Positions 18,709 through 26,070 of a stretch of DNA of 64,000 nt are shown one piece after another. This stretch comes from Agrobacterium tumefaciens (GTDB lineage: Bacteria > Pseudomonadota > Alphaproteobacteria > Rhizobiales > Rhizobiaceae). Numbering within the stretch: position 1 is the stretch's first letter; each line of letters starts with the position of its first letter. Location: assembly GCA_025559845.1 (NCBI GenBank), contig CP048470.1, forward strand, positions 286,001-350,000, given 5' to 3'. The notes beneath the pieces were generated by a model, which ran no database searches, was not told where the DNA came from, and was given only the letters and a program-made list of their open reading frames with translations. The translations under genes and the position numbers were made by a program.

Positions 18709-21147
18709 ATGAGATTTGGCAAGTACGGTCGGGGCCGTTTCTGGCTGACGACGACGGCGGTCGCAGGTGGCATGGTCGCATTCGGTCTTGGTGGTGCAGG
18801 GATCACGACCGCCAGAGCACAAACGGCAGCACCTCAGCCGGCGGCCACATCGAAGACGGTCACGGTCTCCGTTCCCGCTGGGCCCCTCGAAAATGCCATC
18901 CTGTCATTTGGCCGTCAGGCGAACCTGCGCATGGTCTATCCCTCGGCCATTACCCGGGGGCGCAATACCTCTGGCGTCAATGGCACATTGAGCATCGCTT
19001 CTGCGGTGAACAGCCTCCTTGCCGGGACCGGATTGAATTACACACTTACAGACGGCAATACGGTTCGTATTTTTGATCCTGCCAATCAATCCCTTCAGAC
19101 GGGGCCTGCTGCCCCCGGTTCGACCGTTCTCTCGCCGATCACCGTTCAGGGAACGGGGGTCGAAGGCGCCAGGGGGGTGCTTGAAACCAATGGCTACGTC
19201 GGAAAATCCGGGCGTACCGCGACCAAAACCGATACACCGATCGCCGAGACAGCCCAGTCGATCTCCACTGTCAGCCGCAAACAGCTTGACGATATCAAAC
19301 CGCAAAACCTCTCCGAAGCGCTGAACTACACCCCTGGCGCGCGCATCGGCCAATATGGCGCCGAGCCACGTTTCGATGCCTTCAAGGTGCGCGGCACCGA
19401 TCTCAGCACAACAGGCATTTTTCGTGATGGCCTGCGCCAGGTCAGCAGCCAGAACGGCAGTGCACGCCTTGAGCCCTATGGCGTAGAAGCCGTCTCAGTC
19501 CTGCGCGGTCCGGCCGCTTCCGTTTACGGCGCAAGCAGTTCCGGAGGCATCGTCGACATCATTTCGAAGCGTCCGACCGAGGAGACCGTGCGCGAAGTTG
19601 AATTCCAATATGGGTCCTTCGGCCGCGTACAGGGAGCGTTCGATTTTTCAGGCGCCGTCAACGATGACAAGACCATGCTTTATCGTCTGACCGGTGTCGC
19701 ACGCGACGGCAGGAACGAAATCAGTGCCATCAAGGATGACCGGCTCTTCATTGCGCCAGCGTTCACCTTCCAGCCGGATGCGGGAACGAAGCTGACACTT
19801 CTCGGCGAATACATGGATGGCACGTCTGGCGGCACATGGGGTTTCATCAACAACTATGGCGCCAGCGGCACATCGATCGGTGCGACACCGGTTTATGGTG
19901 GCGACGCGCGGTTTAATGATTTCGAGCAAAAACAATGGCGTATCGGCTATGAGTTCGAGCATCAACTGAACGACAATGTAACCTTCTACAGCAAGGCGAG
20001 GTACTCTGGGCTTTCGGCAGACCAGCAATGGGTCTTTGCCGATTATCCGGGCATCACAATCGAGGACAATGAAGGCGTTTCTGCCGACAATTATCTGAAG
20101 ACCGAATTCGACACCGGCCCTGCCAAACACACGCTCTTGACGGGTGTCGACTTCAGCCACATGACCTACACCTCAAAACAGGGCAGTGGCGCAGTACCAT
20201 TCACCGACACCTTTACCTATGTTCCCGATGTCTCGCTGGTTCTGAACCAACGCATGAACACGTTCGGTATCTACGCCCAGGACCAGATCGAAATCGACCG
20301 TTGGCGGTTGACGGCAGGTATTCGACATGACTGGCTGGATACCGCCTATCAGGCCCAGACCGTGGGTGCGGCCGCCGCCCCAACCTATGATGGCGACGAC
20401 ACAAGAACCACCGGACGCGCAAGCCTCGGTTATGTGTTCGACAGTGGCCTGATGCCCTATGTGAGCTATGGCACATCCTTCGTCGCCAATCCGGGTGTCA
20501 TCATCACCACAGGAACCGTCACGGGTCAGGCACAGCCGACCGTCGGCAAACAATATGAAGTCGGCGTCAAATATGCGCTTCCGGAATACAATTCTCTTCT
20601 CAGTGCAGCTTTCTTCAATCTCGACCAGGACAATGCCACGGTCTATGAGACCTCGTCCGGTATCAATCTCTTGCGCCAGCTTGACCTCAGATCGCGCGGT
20701 ATCGAGCTTGAAGCCACGGCATCGCTAGATAACGGCTGGAGCGTTATCGCCTCCTACTCCTACAATGATGTCGAGATCACGCGCCTTACCCCCGAAACTC
20801 TACGCAACCAGTTGAACTCGTCGCCTTACCACACCTTCTCGCTCTGGGCGGATTACGAGTTCCAGACCGGTGCACTCGAAGGCCTCGGTGTTGGAGCAGG
20901 CGTACGCTACGTGGGATCGAGCTTCGGTGACAACCAGCATACGCCGATCCTCGATAATGCGGCACGCACGTTCCTCGACGCGTCGCTGCGCTATGATCTC
21001 GGCAAGGCTGTGCCATCGCTTGAGGGCGTTCGCCTGCAAATCAATGCAACGAACCTGCTCGATGACGTCAAACAGGTCTGCACCACAGGCTTCTGCTATT
21101 TTGATGAGGGCCGTAAGATCGTCGGCAGCATCCGGTACCGGTTCTGA
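18709..21147 (+). CDS. TonB-dependent ferric siderophore receptor with STN signalling domain
   Basis: An 812-residue outer-membrane receptor. A signal peptide ends near ARAQT (residue 37). Residues about 53-105 form the secretin/TonB short N-terminal (STN) domain, which contacts FecR-type regulators. The plug follows (ETAQSISTVSRKQLDD, LRGPAASVYGASSSGG), then a 22-strand barrel ending in aromatic Phe (GSIRYRF). ATG at 18709 has GAGGGA upstream; GTG at 18694 would add five residues. Being downstream of fecI-fecR, it is probably the sensor and target of that cascade. The stop overlaps the next gene as TGATG. The siderophore cannot be named from sequence alone. Confidence 0.92.
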   Translation: MRFGKYGRGRFWLTTTAVAGGMVAFGLGGAGITTARAQTAAPQPAATSKTVTVSVPAGPLENAILSFGRQANLRMVYPSAITRGRNTSGVNGTLSIASAVNSLLAGTGLNYTLTDGNTVRIFDPANQSLQTGPAAPGSTVLSPITVQGTGVEGARGVLETNGYVGKSGRTATKTDTPIAETAQSISTVSRKQLDDIKPQNLSEALNYTPGARIGQYGAEPRFDAFKVRGTDLSTTGIFRDGLRQVSSQNGSARLEPYGVEAVSVLRGPAASVYGASSSGGIVDIISKRPTEETVREVEFQYGSFGRVQGAFDFSGAVNDDKTMLYRLTGVARDGRNEISAIKDDRLFIAPAFTFQPDAGTKLTLLGEYMDGTSGGTWGFINNYGASGTSIGATPVYGGDARFNDFEQKQWRIGYEFEHQLNDNVTFYSKARYSGLSADQQWVFADYPGITIEDNEGVSADNYLKTEFDTGPAKHTLLTGVDFSHMTYTSKQGSGAVPFTDTFTYVPDVSLVLNQRMNTFGIYAQDQIEIDRWRLTAGIRHDWLDTAYQAQTVGAAAAPTYDGDDTRTTGRASLGYVFDSGLMPYVSYGTSFVANPGVIITTGTVTGQAQPTVGKQYEVGVKYALPEYNSLLSAAFFNLDQDNATVYETSSGINLLRQLDLRSRGIELEATASLDNGWSVIASYSYNDVEITRLTPETLRNQLNSSPYHTFSLWADYEFQTGALEGLGVGAGVRYVGSSFGDNQHTPILDNAARTFLDASLRYDLGKAVPSLEGVRLQINATNLLDDVKQVCTTGFCYFDEGRKIVGSIRYRF

Positions 21148-22370
21148 TGTTGCAGCAGAACCCAACCGCAACCAAGCCCTCCCCAACCGCCGTCTTCGTG
21201 GCGGTTGGCGGGCTTTATATCGGGCAAAGCGTCATCGGTGGCCTCACCTTCCTCGGCCTGCCGGCAGTTCTGCGAAGCGCCGGACTGCCGCTCGATCAGA
21301 TTGGTCTTCTCTATCTGACTGTGTTGCCCTGGACGCTTAAGTTCCTCTGGTCGCCTCACATTGAACGGTATCGCCTTCCGCCGGTCGGGAAAAACCGATC
21401 CCGTGTCATCGTCGGCTCGGGCATCGCTGTCTGCGCTGCCGGTCTTGCCATGCTCGCTTTTACGGGTCCCACTCCCGTAAGCATAGCAATCGCGATCCTT
21501 TCGGTGATCGCGCTCGTGACGGCTACGGTTGATATCGCCTGTGATGGTTATGCGGTCGAGACATTGGCCGAGGAGCATCACGGCTGGGGAAATGCCGCCC
21601 AGGTTGGAGGTTCCTACCTCGGCTCGGCCATTGGCGCCGGTCTCTTTCTGGTGCTGGTGGAACGCTCCGGCTGGACGAACGCCACCCTCGTTATGAGTGG
21701 TCTTGTCATTCTGCTCGCGCTGCCCTTTCTGTTCGGGCCTGCTTCAAAGACAAGCGTACAGACCCGTGACCATCTGCCATCGATCAGAAATGCCCTCAAA
21801 AGACCACAGGTCCGCACCGGTCTCATCATCGCCGCCGTCTATGTCGCTGCGCAGAAATGGGGGCTCTCGATGCTCGGGCCGTTTCTGGTCGATTACGGCT
21901 TTGACCTTGCAACCATCGGCGCGCTGAACGGGGTTGGCAGTATGGTCGTCGGTTTCGCCGGCGCCTTGCTCGGCGGGACACTGGTGAGGATTTATGGAGC
22001 CTCACGCGTCTTGCTGATCGCGATTTTCGTGCAAACGGCCCTCCTTTGCGTCTTTGCCTATCTCAGCGTCCACCGCGACATCTCGCAATGGATTGTCATG
22101 ACGGTTGCGGTCGCAAGTTCATCCGGCATCATGTCCATCGGCTTTGTCGCACTTTATGCCTGCTTCATGGGCTGGTCAGACCCACGTCAGGCGGGTGTCG
22201 ACTTTACACTCTTCCAGTGCATGGATGGTGTTGTCAGCATGGCGGGAGGCCTTGGTGCGGGAGCAATCGCAGAGCGCTTCGGTTATCAGGCCTCGTTCGG
22301 CCTGGCCGCTATCGTTTCAGTGCTTGCAGCACCGGTCATCTTTCTGCTGATGCGACGGCAGAAAGGCTGA
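21147..22370 (+). CDS. RhtX/FptX-type siderophore permease (MFS, AmpG-like)
   Basis: A 407-residue protein with about 12 transmembrane helices. The start YIGQSVIGGLTFLGLPAVLR and the WTLKFLWSPHIERYRLP loop match the RhtX/FptX branch of AmpG-like transporters. These single proteins carry ferric siderophores (rhizobactin 1021, pyochelin) across the inner membrane without an ABC system. The gene overlaps the receptor stop as TGATG, so the two are coupled: receptor at the outer membrane, RhtX-like carrier at the inner. No siderophore synthesis genes are in the window, so it may take up a foreign siderophore. Confidence 0.85.
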   Translation: MLQQNPTATKPSPTAVFVAVGGLYIGQSVIGGLTFLGLPAVLRSAGLPLDQIGLLYLTVLPWTLKFLWSPHIERYRLPPVGKNRSRVIVGSGIAVCAAGLAMLAFTGPTPVSIAIAILSVIALVTATVDIACDGYAVETLAEEHHGWGNAAQVGGSYLGSAIGAGLFLVLVERSGWTNATLVMSGLVILLALPFLFGPASKTSVQTRDHLPSIRNALKRPQVRTGLIIAAVYVAAQKWGLSMLGPFLVDYGFDLATIGALNGVGSMVVGFAGALLGGTLVRIYGASRVLLIAIFVQTALLCVFAYLSVHRDISQWIVMTVAVASSSGIMSIGFVALYACFMGWSDPRQAGVDFTLFQCMDGVVSMAGGLGAGAIAERFGYQASFGLAAIVSVLAAPVIFLLMRRQKG

Positions 22371-22386
22371 GGATTATAGGATTGCT

Positions 22387-22412
22387 GGGCGCGTCTTATT
22401 GAGGACGCGCCC
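22387..22412. terminator. Hairpin between convergent genes
   Basis: GGGCGCGTC at 22387-22395 is exactly complementary to 22404-22412, with an 8-base loop. It lies 17 bases after the permease stop and 14 before the end of the convergent phosphatase gene. There is no T-run on either side. A shared terminator or transcript-end hairpin is likely. Confidence 0.6.
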
Positions 22413-22425
22413 TGCACGTTCATGG

Positions 22426-24357
22426 TTATTCGACAACGACAGACAGTGTCGAACCGGTGTAAACCGGGCGTAGCTTCACATCACCACTGTCGATCGATGC
22501 AAAGGCTCCGGCAAGACCGTCCGTTCTCAAAACCTCGAACCGGGTTCCGGCAGATGGCGCTGCACCATCAAACTTAAGGTGGAGGCTTCCACCGTCGATT
22601 TGCGCGTGGCCCTTGATCTCAACAGGGCCGTTAGAGAGATCAACAGCAAGCGTTCCGCTCGTGATAACGAGGCTGCCGGCACCAAGGGCATTGGCTGATG
22701 CTGCAACAAGCGTTCCCTCATTCAGAACAGTTCCACCGCTATAGCTGTTTTTGCCGCTCAGTGTGAGGGCGCCGCTTCCCGATTTGACGAGGCGCCCTGC
22801 TCCAGAAATGTCATTTGTCCAGCGATCTGCCGCGTTGAAGCCACCGGCAGCAGCATCCATGGTGACGTTGATGTCGCCGTCAAACGAACCGTAACCGGCA
22901 GCGGCAGCAACGAGATTGATGCGACCCCAGCCATTGCTGTCATCAAGCAATGGATAACCCGCCTCGATCCCCGTTGAGAAGAGAACAGCCCGGCGCTGGG
23001 CAACGTCGAGATAGGGCAACCGCGTTTCCAGAAGAACCTCTGCGCCCTTCGGAACAACCATCGTCGCATGACCAACGCCTGCCTTGCGGCTGAAGGAGAA
23101 TGTCATCCGTTCGCGGTAATCGGCCTTGTTGGCCGTTTCATCTACGAAACGGTCGAGGCTTGCGTCCTGGCTGTGGGCGAAGGCCAGCAAAGATTGTCCC
23201 TCCGGCAGGCGTTTCTTGAAATAGGCCTGCAACTCGTCATAAGCCGCCTTCTTGGCATCTGCATTTTTGGGGTCCTGCAGCATTGCGGCAGCCATGGCGG
23301 TTGCCGAGATCCGGCCACCGATGACATCGAGAGGCGAATGCATGCCAGCGACAACCCGGCTCTCACCCAGTTCAGAAGCCATCGTCAGCAACTCGGAAAA
23401 CCGCTCCGGCACTGCATAAGCGTATGCGATGGCAGCGAGATAAGCGGCATTGGTGTGACCGCTCGGAAACCCGCCGTCTTTCGGGCGCCCGCGATTTTCG
23501 CGGGCATATTTCAATGCCGGGACAATCACGCCTGGATCATTCTCGTAAGCCTCAAACTTGCGGTCACCGATCGTCTCGGTCCCGATCTCGTTGACCTCAC
23601 CCTTGTCGTTCATGCGCCAGGGACGTGGTGAGGAATAGAAATATTTGGCCGGCGAAGTGGTCCCTTCAGGGCCTCTCATCACCTTCGTGAATGCAACGAA
23701 ATCATTGAGTTCGGAATCAGGCGCACCGGCTTCCGTACCCTTGTCGTCTTCCTTGCGTTCGATAATCTCGTTCGGATTGAAATCCGCAAGCGTGTGATTG
23801 ATCGTTGTCGTCGCACCGGCACCCTCGCGATACCATTGAGCAAGTGGGCCCATGCCCTCGATCACGCTGTAACCCTGCGAACGGCGGTCATTCATATAGG
23901 CCGCGAACGCTCTCTCGGGTGTTCTGTTCTTGCCCGTTACGGAGAGAACGTATCGCATGTTCTCTTCCCAGACTGCGGGATCGACGATCCTGACGTGGCT
24001 GAAATCGGTCGGGCCGTCGCCATTCGCGCCACCATCAGCCCATTTTTCATCGCCCAGTGTCCAGATCCGGTTAAAGCCTGAGAGGATGTCGATGACCGGG
24101 TTGTCTTTATCATCATATGCCCTGACATCCTTGCCCTCGGCGGTCTTGCCGATCTGGTTGCGGTAGTTATCCGCGAAGGGCAACGGGTACTGGGTGGCCG
24201 GCTCCGGCACCAAAATCGAATAACCCTGGCCTTGTGGTGCGCTATTATCGAATGCACCGGCACCTGCAACAGTGGTCAGGAGAGAGACGGTGGCAAGCAA
24301 GGTCAGCCGCAGGGGCGGAAAATACGAGTTCACTCTGGCCATGATGTTGAATCCCAT
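22426..24357 (-). CDS. Secreted class A acid phosphatase (PAP2) with autotransporter-type repeat
   Basis: A 643-residue exported protein. A signal peptide ends near VAGAGA (residue 34). All three PAP2 motifs are present: K-x6-RP as KYFYSSPRP, PSGH in GGFPSGHTNAAY, and SRVVAGMHSPLD (SR-x5-H-x3-D), so it should hydrolyse phosphomonoesters in the periplasm or outside. The C-terminal 110 residues carry an autotransporter-associated beta-strand repeat (GSGALTLSGKNSYSGGT, LNEGTLVAAS), but the chain ends at GSTLSVVVE with no barrel domain. The start is uncertain: ATG at 24357 or, giving a cleaner signal peptide, ATG at 24342; neither has a good ribosome site. Confidence 0.88.
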   Translation of the reverse strand: MGFNIMARVNSYFPPLRLTLLATVSLLTTVAGAGAFDNSAPQGQGYSILVPEPATQYPLPFADNYRNQIGKTAEGKDVRAYDDKDNPVIDILSGFNRIWTLGDEKWADGGANGDGPTDFSHVRIVDPAVWEENMRYVLSVTGKNRTPERAFAAYMNDRRSQGYSVIEGMGPLAQWYREGAGATTTINHTLADFNPNEIIERKEDDKGTEAGAPDSELNDFVAFTKVMRGPEGTTSPAKYFYSSPRPWRMNDKGEVNEIGTETIGDRKFEAYENDPGVIVPALKYARENRGRPKDGGFPSGHTNAAYLAAIAYAYAVPERFSELLTMASELGESRVVAGMHSPLDVIGGRISATAMAAAMLQDPKNADAKKAAYDELQAYFKKRLPEGQSLLAFAHSQDASLDRFVDETANKADYRERMTFSFSRKAGVGHATMVVPKGAEVLLETRLPYLDVAQRRAVLFSTGIEAGYPLLDDSNGWGRINLVAAAAGYGSFDGDINVTMDAAAGGFNAADRWTNDISGAGRLVKSGSGALTLSGKNSYSGGTVLNEGTLVAASANALGAGSLVITSGTLAVDLSNGPVEIKGHAQIDGGSLHLKFDGAAPSAGTRFEVLRTDGLAGAFASIDSGDVKLRPVYTGSTLSVVVE

Positions 24358-24557
24358 GATTTTTTAAGCGTTACGCAATCTACTAAGACAGCCGGAATCA
24401 ATCTCCGGCTTGCAGCCGGGAGCTCTAGTTCGCCGAGATTGCAGTTTTGAGACAAAGGACAACAAGCGCTGCTGCGCCTTAGATTTGTCCTAAGAGCAGC
24501 CCCAAACGGGGTTGCCCGGCGAGACTGACAACAGTCCCGTCGCATGCGATCTAGAAT

Positions 24558-24581
24558 AAGACGGCGCCCTAGCGCCGCCTT
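24558..24581 (-). terminator. Hairpin after the sugar-binding protein gene
   Basis: On the minus strand AAGGCGGCGC pairs with GCGCCGTCTT (one G-U type position) around a 4-base loop, followed by the weak T-run TTATTCT. It begins 15 bases after the stop of the binding-protein gene and would insulate it from the phosphatase gene beyond. Confidence 0.6.
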
Positions 24582-24595
24582 AAGCTTCGAAGAGA

Positions 24596-25876
24596 TTATT
24601 TCTTGACGGCAACGGCTTCGTTGATCTTTGCCACGTCGTCTTCCAGAACCTTGTAGGTCTGGTCGAGCGTCAGCTCACCGACGATAAGCTGGCTCATGCG
24701 CTGGACGATCTGCTGGTAGACGGCAGTGCTACCCTTCGAATGTTCGAATTCGCGTGCGGCCTGGGGTACGTTCTTCTGATTGTCGAGGAAGACCTTCATC
24801 GCTGCCTTGGCATCTTCGCTCTTCAGCTTGTATTGCGGATCGGTGATTTCGGCGCCCGTCAGGACCACGTAGTTTTCAGCAATTTCACGCTGCACCTTTT
24901 CGGAGCCGAGGAACTCGATGAAGTGGGCCACGTCCTCAGGATATTTGGTGCGCTTGAAACCGACAACCGCTGTGCCACCTGACATGGTGTAGCAACCAGC
25001 CTCGCCGCAAGGCGCGCTAAGGGCAGCCCACTCGAATGCATCACCGATCTTGTTCTGGAAGGGGTTCACCATCCAGTTGCCGGCAAGATATGTCACGACG
25101 TTTCCGTTAACGAATTCGTCGCCCATGTTCTTGTACTGCGAGCCACCGGCAGCGCCCCACATCTCCTTGGGGAAGCTTCCGTTCTGCGTCCAGGAATAAA
25201 CGTCGGCGATATATTTTTTCGTCGCATCGTCAGGGAAGCTGAACTTGCCATCCTTCACGTAGGATGCCCCATAGGAAAAGGCACCGCCGGAAAACCGGTG
25301 GCCGGACCGATCCATGGTGAAGGGGATCTGTACGCCGGTTGCTTTTGCAACACGAGCTGACGCCTCGACGATCTCACTGAATTTGGCCGTTGGTCCAGGT
25401 ACCGGCTCGCCGGCCTGCTCGAACAATGTCTTGTTGACGAATGGCAGATTGAAGGTCTGCGAGGCGATATAGCCATTGAGCGACTGCGGATCGTTGATGC
25501 CTTTCAGACGAAGACGGTCAAGGCTCGTTCCATGCAGCTTTGCAAAACCTTCCGGGTCTTTCATGTAAGGCCGCATGTCGAGATAAAAGGGTGCGAGCTG
25601 CCAATCGGTGATCTTGGCAACGTCAGGTCCTTCGCCGACGGCCAATTGTACGGGCAACTGCTTGGAGACAGCGTCATAACCCGACGACACAAAATTCACT
25701 TTAACGTCCGGATTGGCCGCCTCGAACTCCTTGCTGAGTGCAGCCATCCGTTGCACATAGCCCTGATCGTCATCGGTGAATAGAAACGTGATCGTTCTGG
25801 TTTCCGCCTGCGCTGCAGACAAGCTCGCGAGCGTAACAAAAGCAAGGGCGCTGACGCCCGAAAACAACTTCAGCAT
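24596..25876 (-). CDS. Sugar ABC transporter substrate-binding protein (pectin-oligosaccharide locus)
   Basis: A 426-residue periplasmic family 1 binding protein. A signal peptide ends at AAQAE near residue 26, and RTITFLFTDDDQGYV begins the mature fold; GGTAVVGFKRTKYPEDV is typical of sugar-binding members. ATG at 25876 has GGGAGG six bases upstream; a TTG two codons earlier is less likely. The gene is transcribed away from the enzyme-permease operon, from the same intergenic region, and a near-palindromic box lies just before its start. The ligand is probably a pectin-derived (galacturonate or rhamnogalacturonan) oligosaccharide, inferred from the GH105 and GH28 genes. Confidence 0.9.
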   Translation of the reverse strand: MLKLFSGVSALAFVTLASLSAAQAETRTITFLFTDDDQGYVQRMAALSKEFEAANPDVKVNFVSSGYDAVSKQLPVQLAVGEGPDVAKITDWQLAPFYLDMRPYMKDPEGFAKLHGTSLDRLRLKGINDPQSLNGYIASQTFNLPFVNKTLFEQAGEPVPGPTAKFSEIVEASARVAKATGVQIPFTMDRSGHRFSGGAFSYGASYVKDGKFSFPDDATKKYIADVYSWTQNGSFPKEMWGAAGGSQYKNMGDEFVNGNVVTYLAGNWMVNPFQNKIGDAFEWAALSAPCGEAGCYTMSGGTAVVGFKRTKYPEDVAHFIEFLGSEKVQREIAENYVVLTGAEITDPQYKLKSEDAKAAMKVFLDNQKNVPQAAREFEHSKGSTAVYQQIVQRMSQLIVGELTLDQTYKVLEDDVAKINEAVAVKK

Positions 25877-25890
25877 GCACAACCTCCCAA

Positions 25891-25904
25891 TGAAAACTTT
25901 TTCA
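25891..25904. promoter_or_regulatory. LacI-type operator candidate 1
   Basis: TGAAAACTTTTTCA is palindromic except for its two central bases (six pairs of seven). It lies 14 bases upstream of the binding-protein ATG on the minus strand and so could block that promoter or transcript. The form TGAAAnnnnTTTCA resembles LacI-family operators, and a LacI gene ends this locus. Confidence 0.55.
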
Positions 25905-26030
25905 CAAATCGAACTGAAGCTCCTCTGATCAATTCGATTTCGGATGTTTTGCGACTTGACAGAACAAACGTCAAGCTGTTTCTTCCCAACAAATTCGACA
26001 GTTCGGACCGCAATCGCAAATTCCGCTCTG

Positions 26031-26044
26031 TGAAATTATTTTCA
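26031..26044. promoter_or_regulatory. LacI-type operator candidate 2
   Basis: TGAAATTATTTTCA shares the TGAAA and TTTCA arms with the box at 25891. One pair in the inner positions is broken. It lies 26 bases before the ATG at 26071, so the two boxes face the two divergent operons with centres 140 bp apart. A single LacI protein could bind both. Confidence 0.5.
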
Positions 26045-26070
26045 TAATGATCGACGGGAGGCGATCCACT

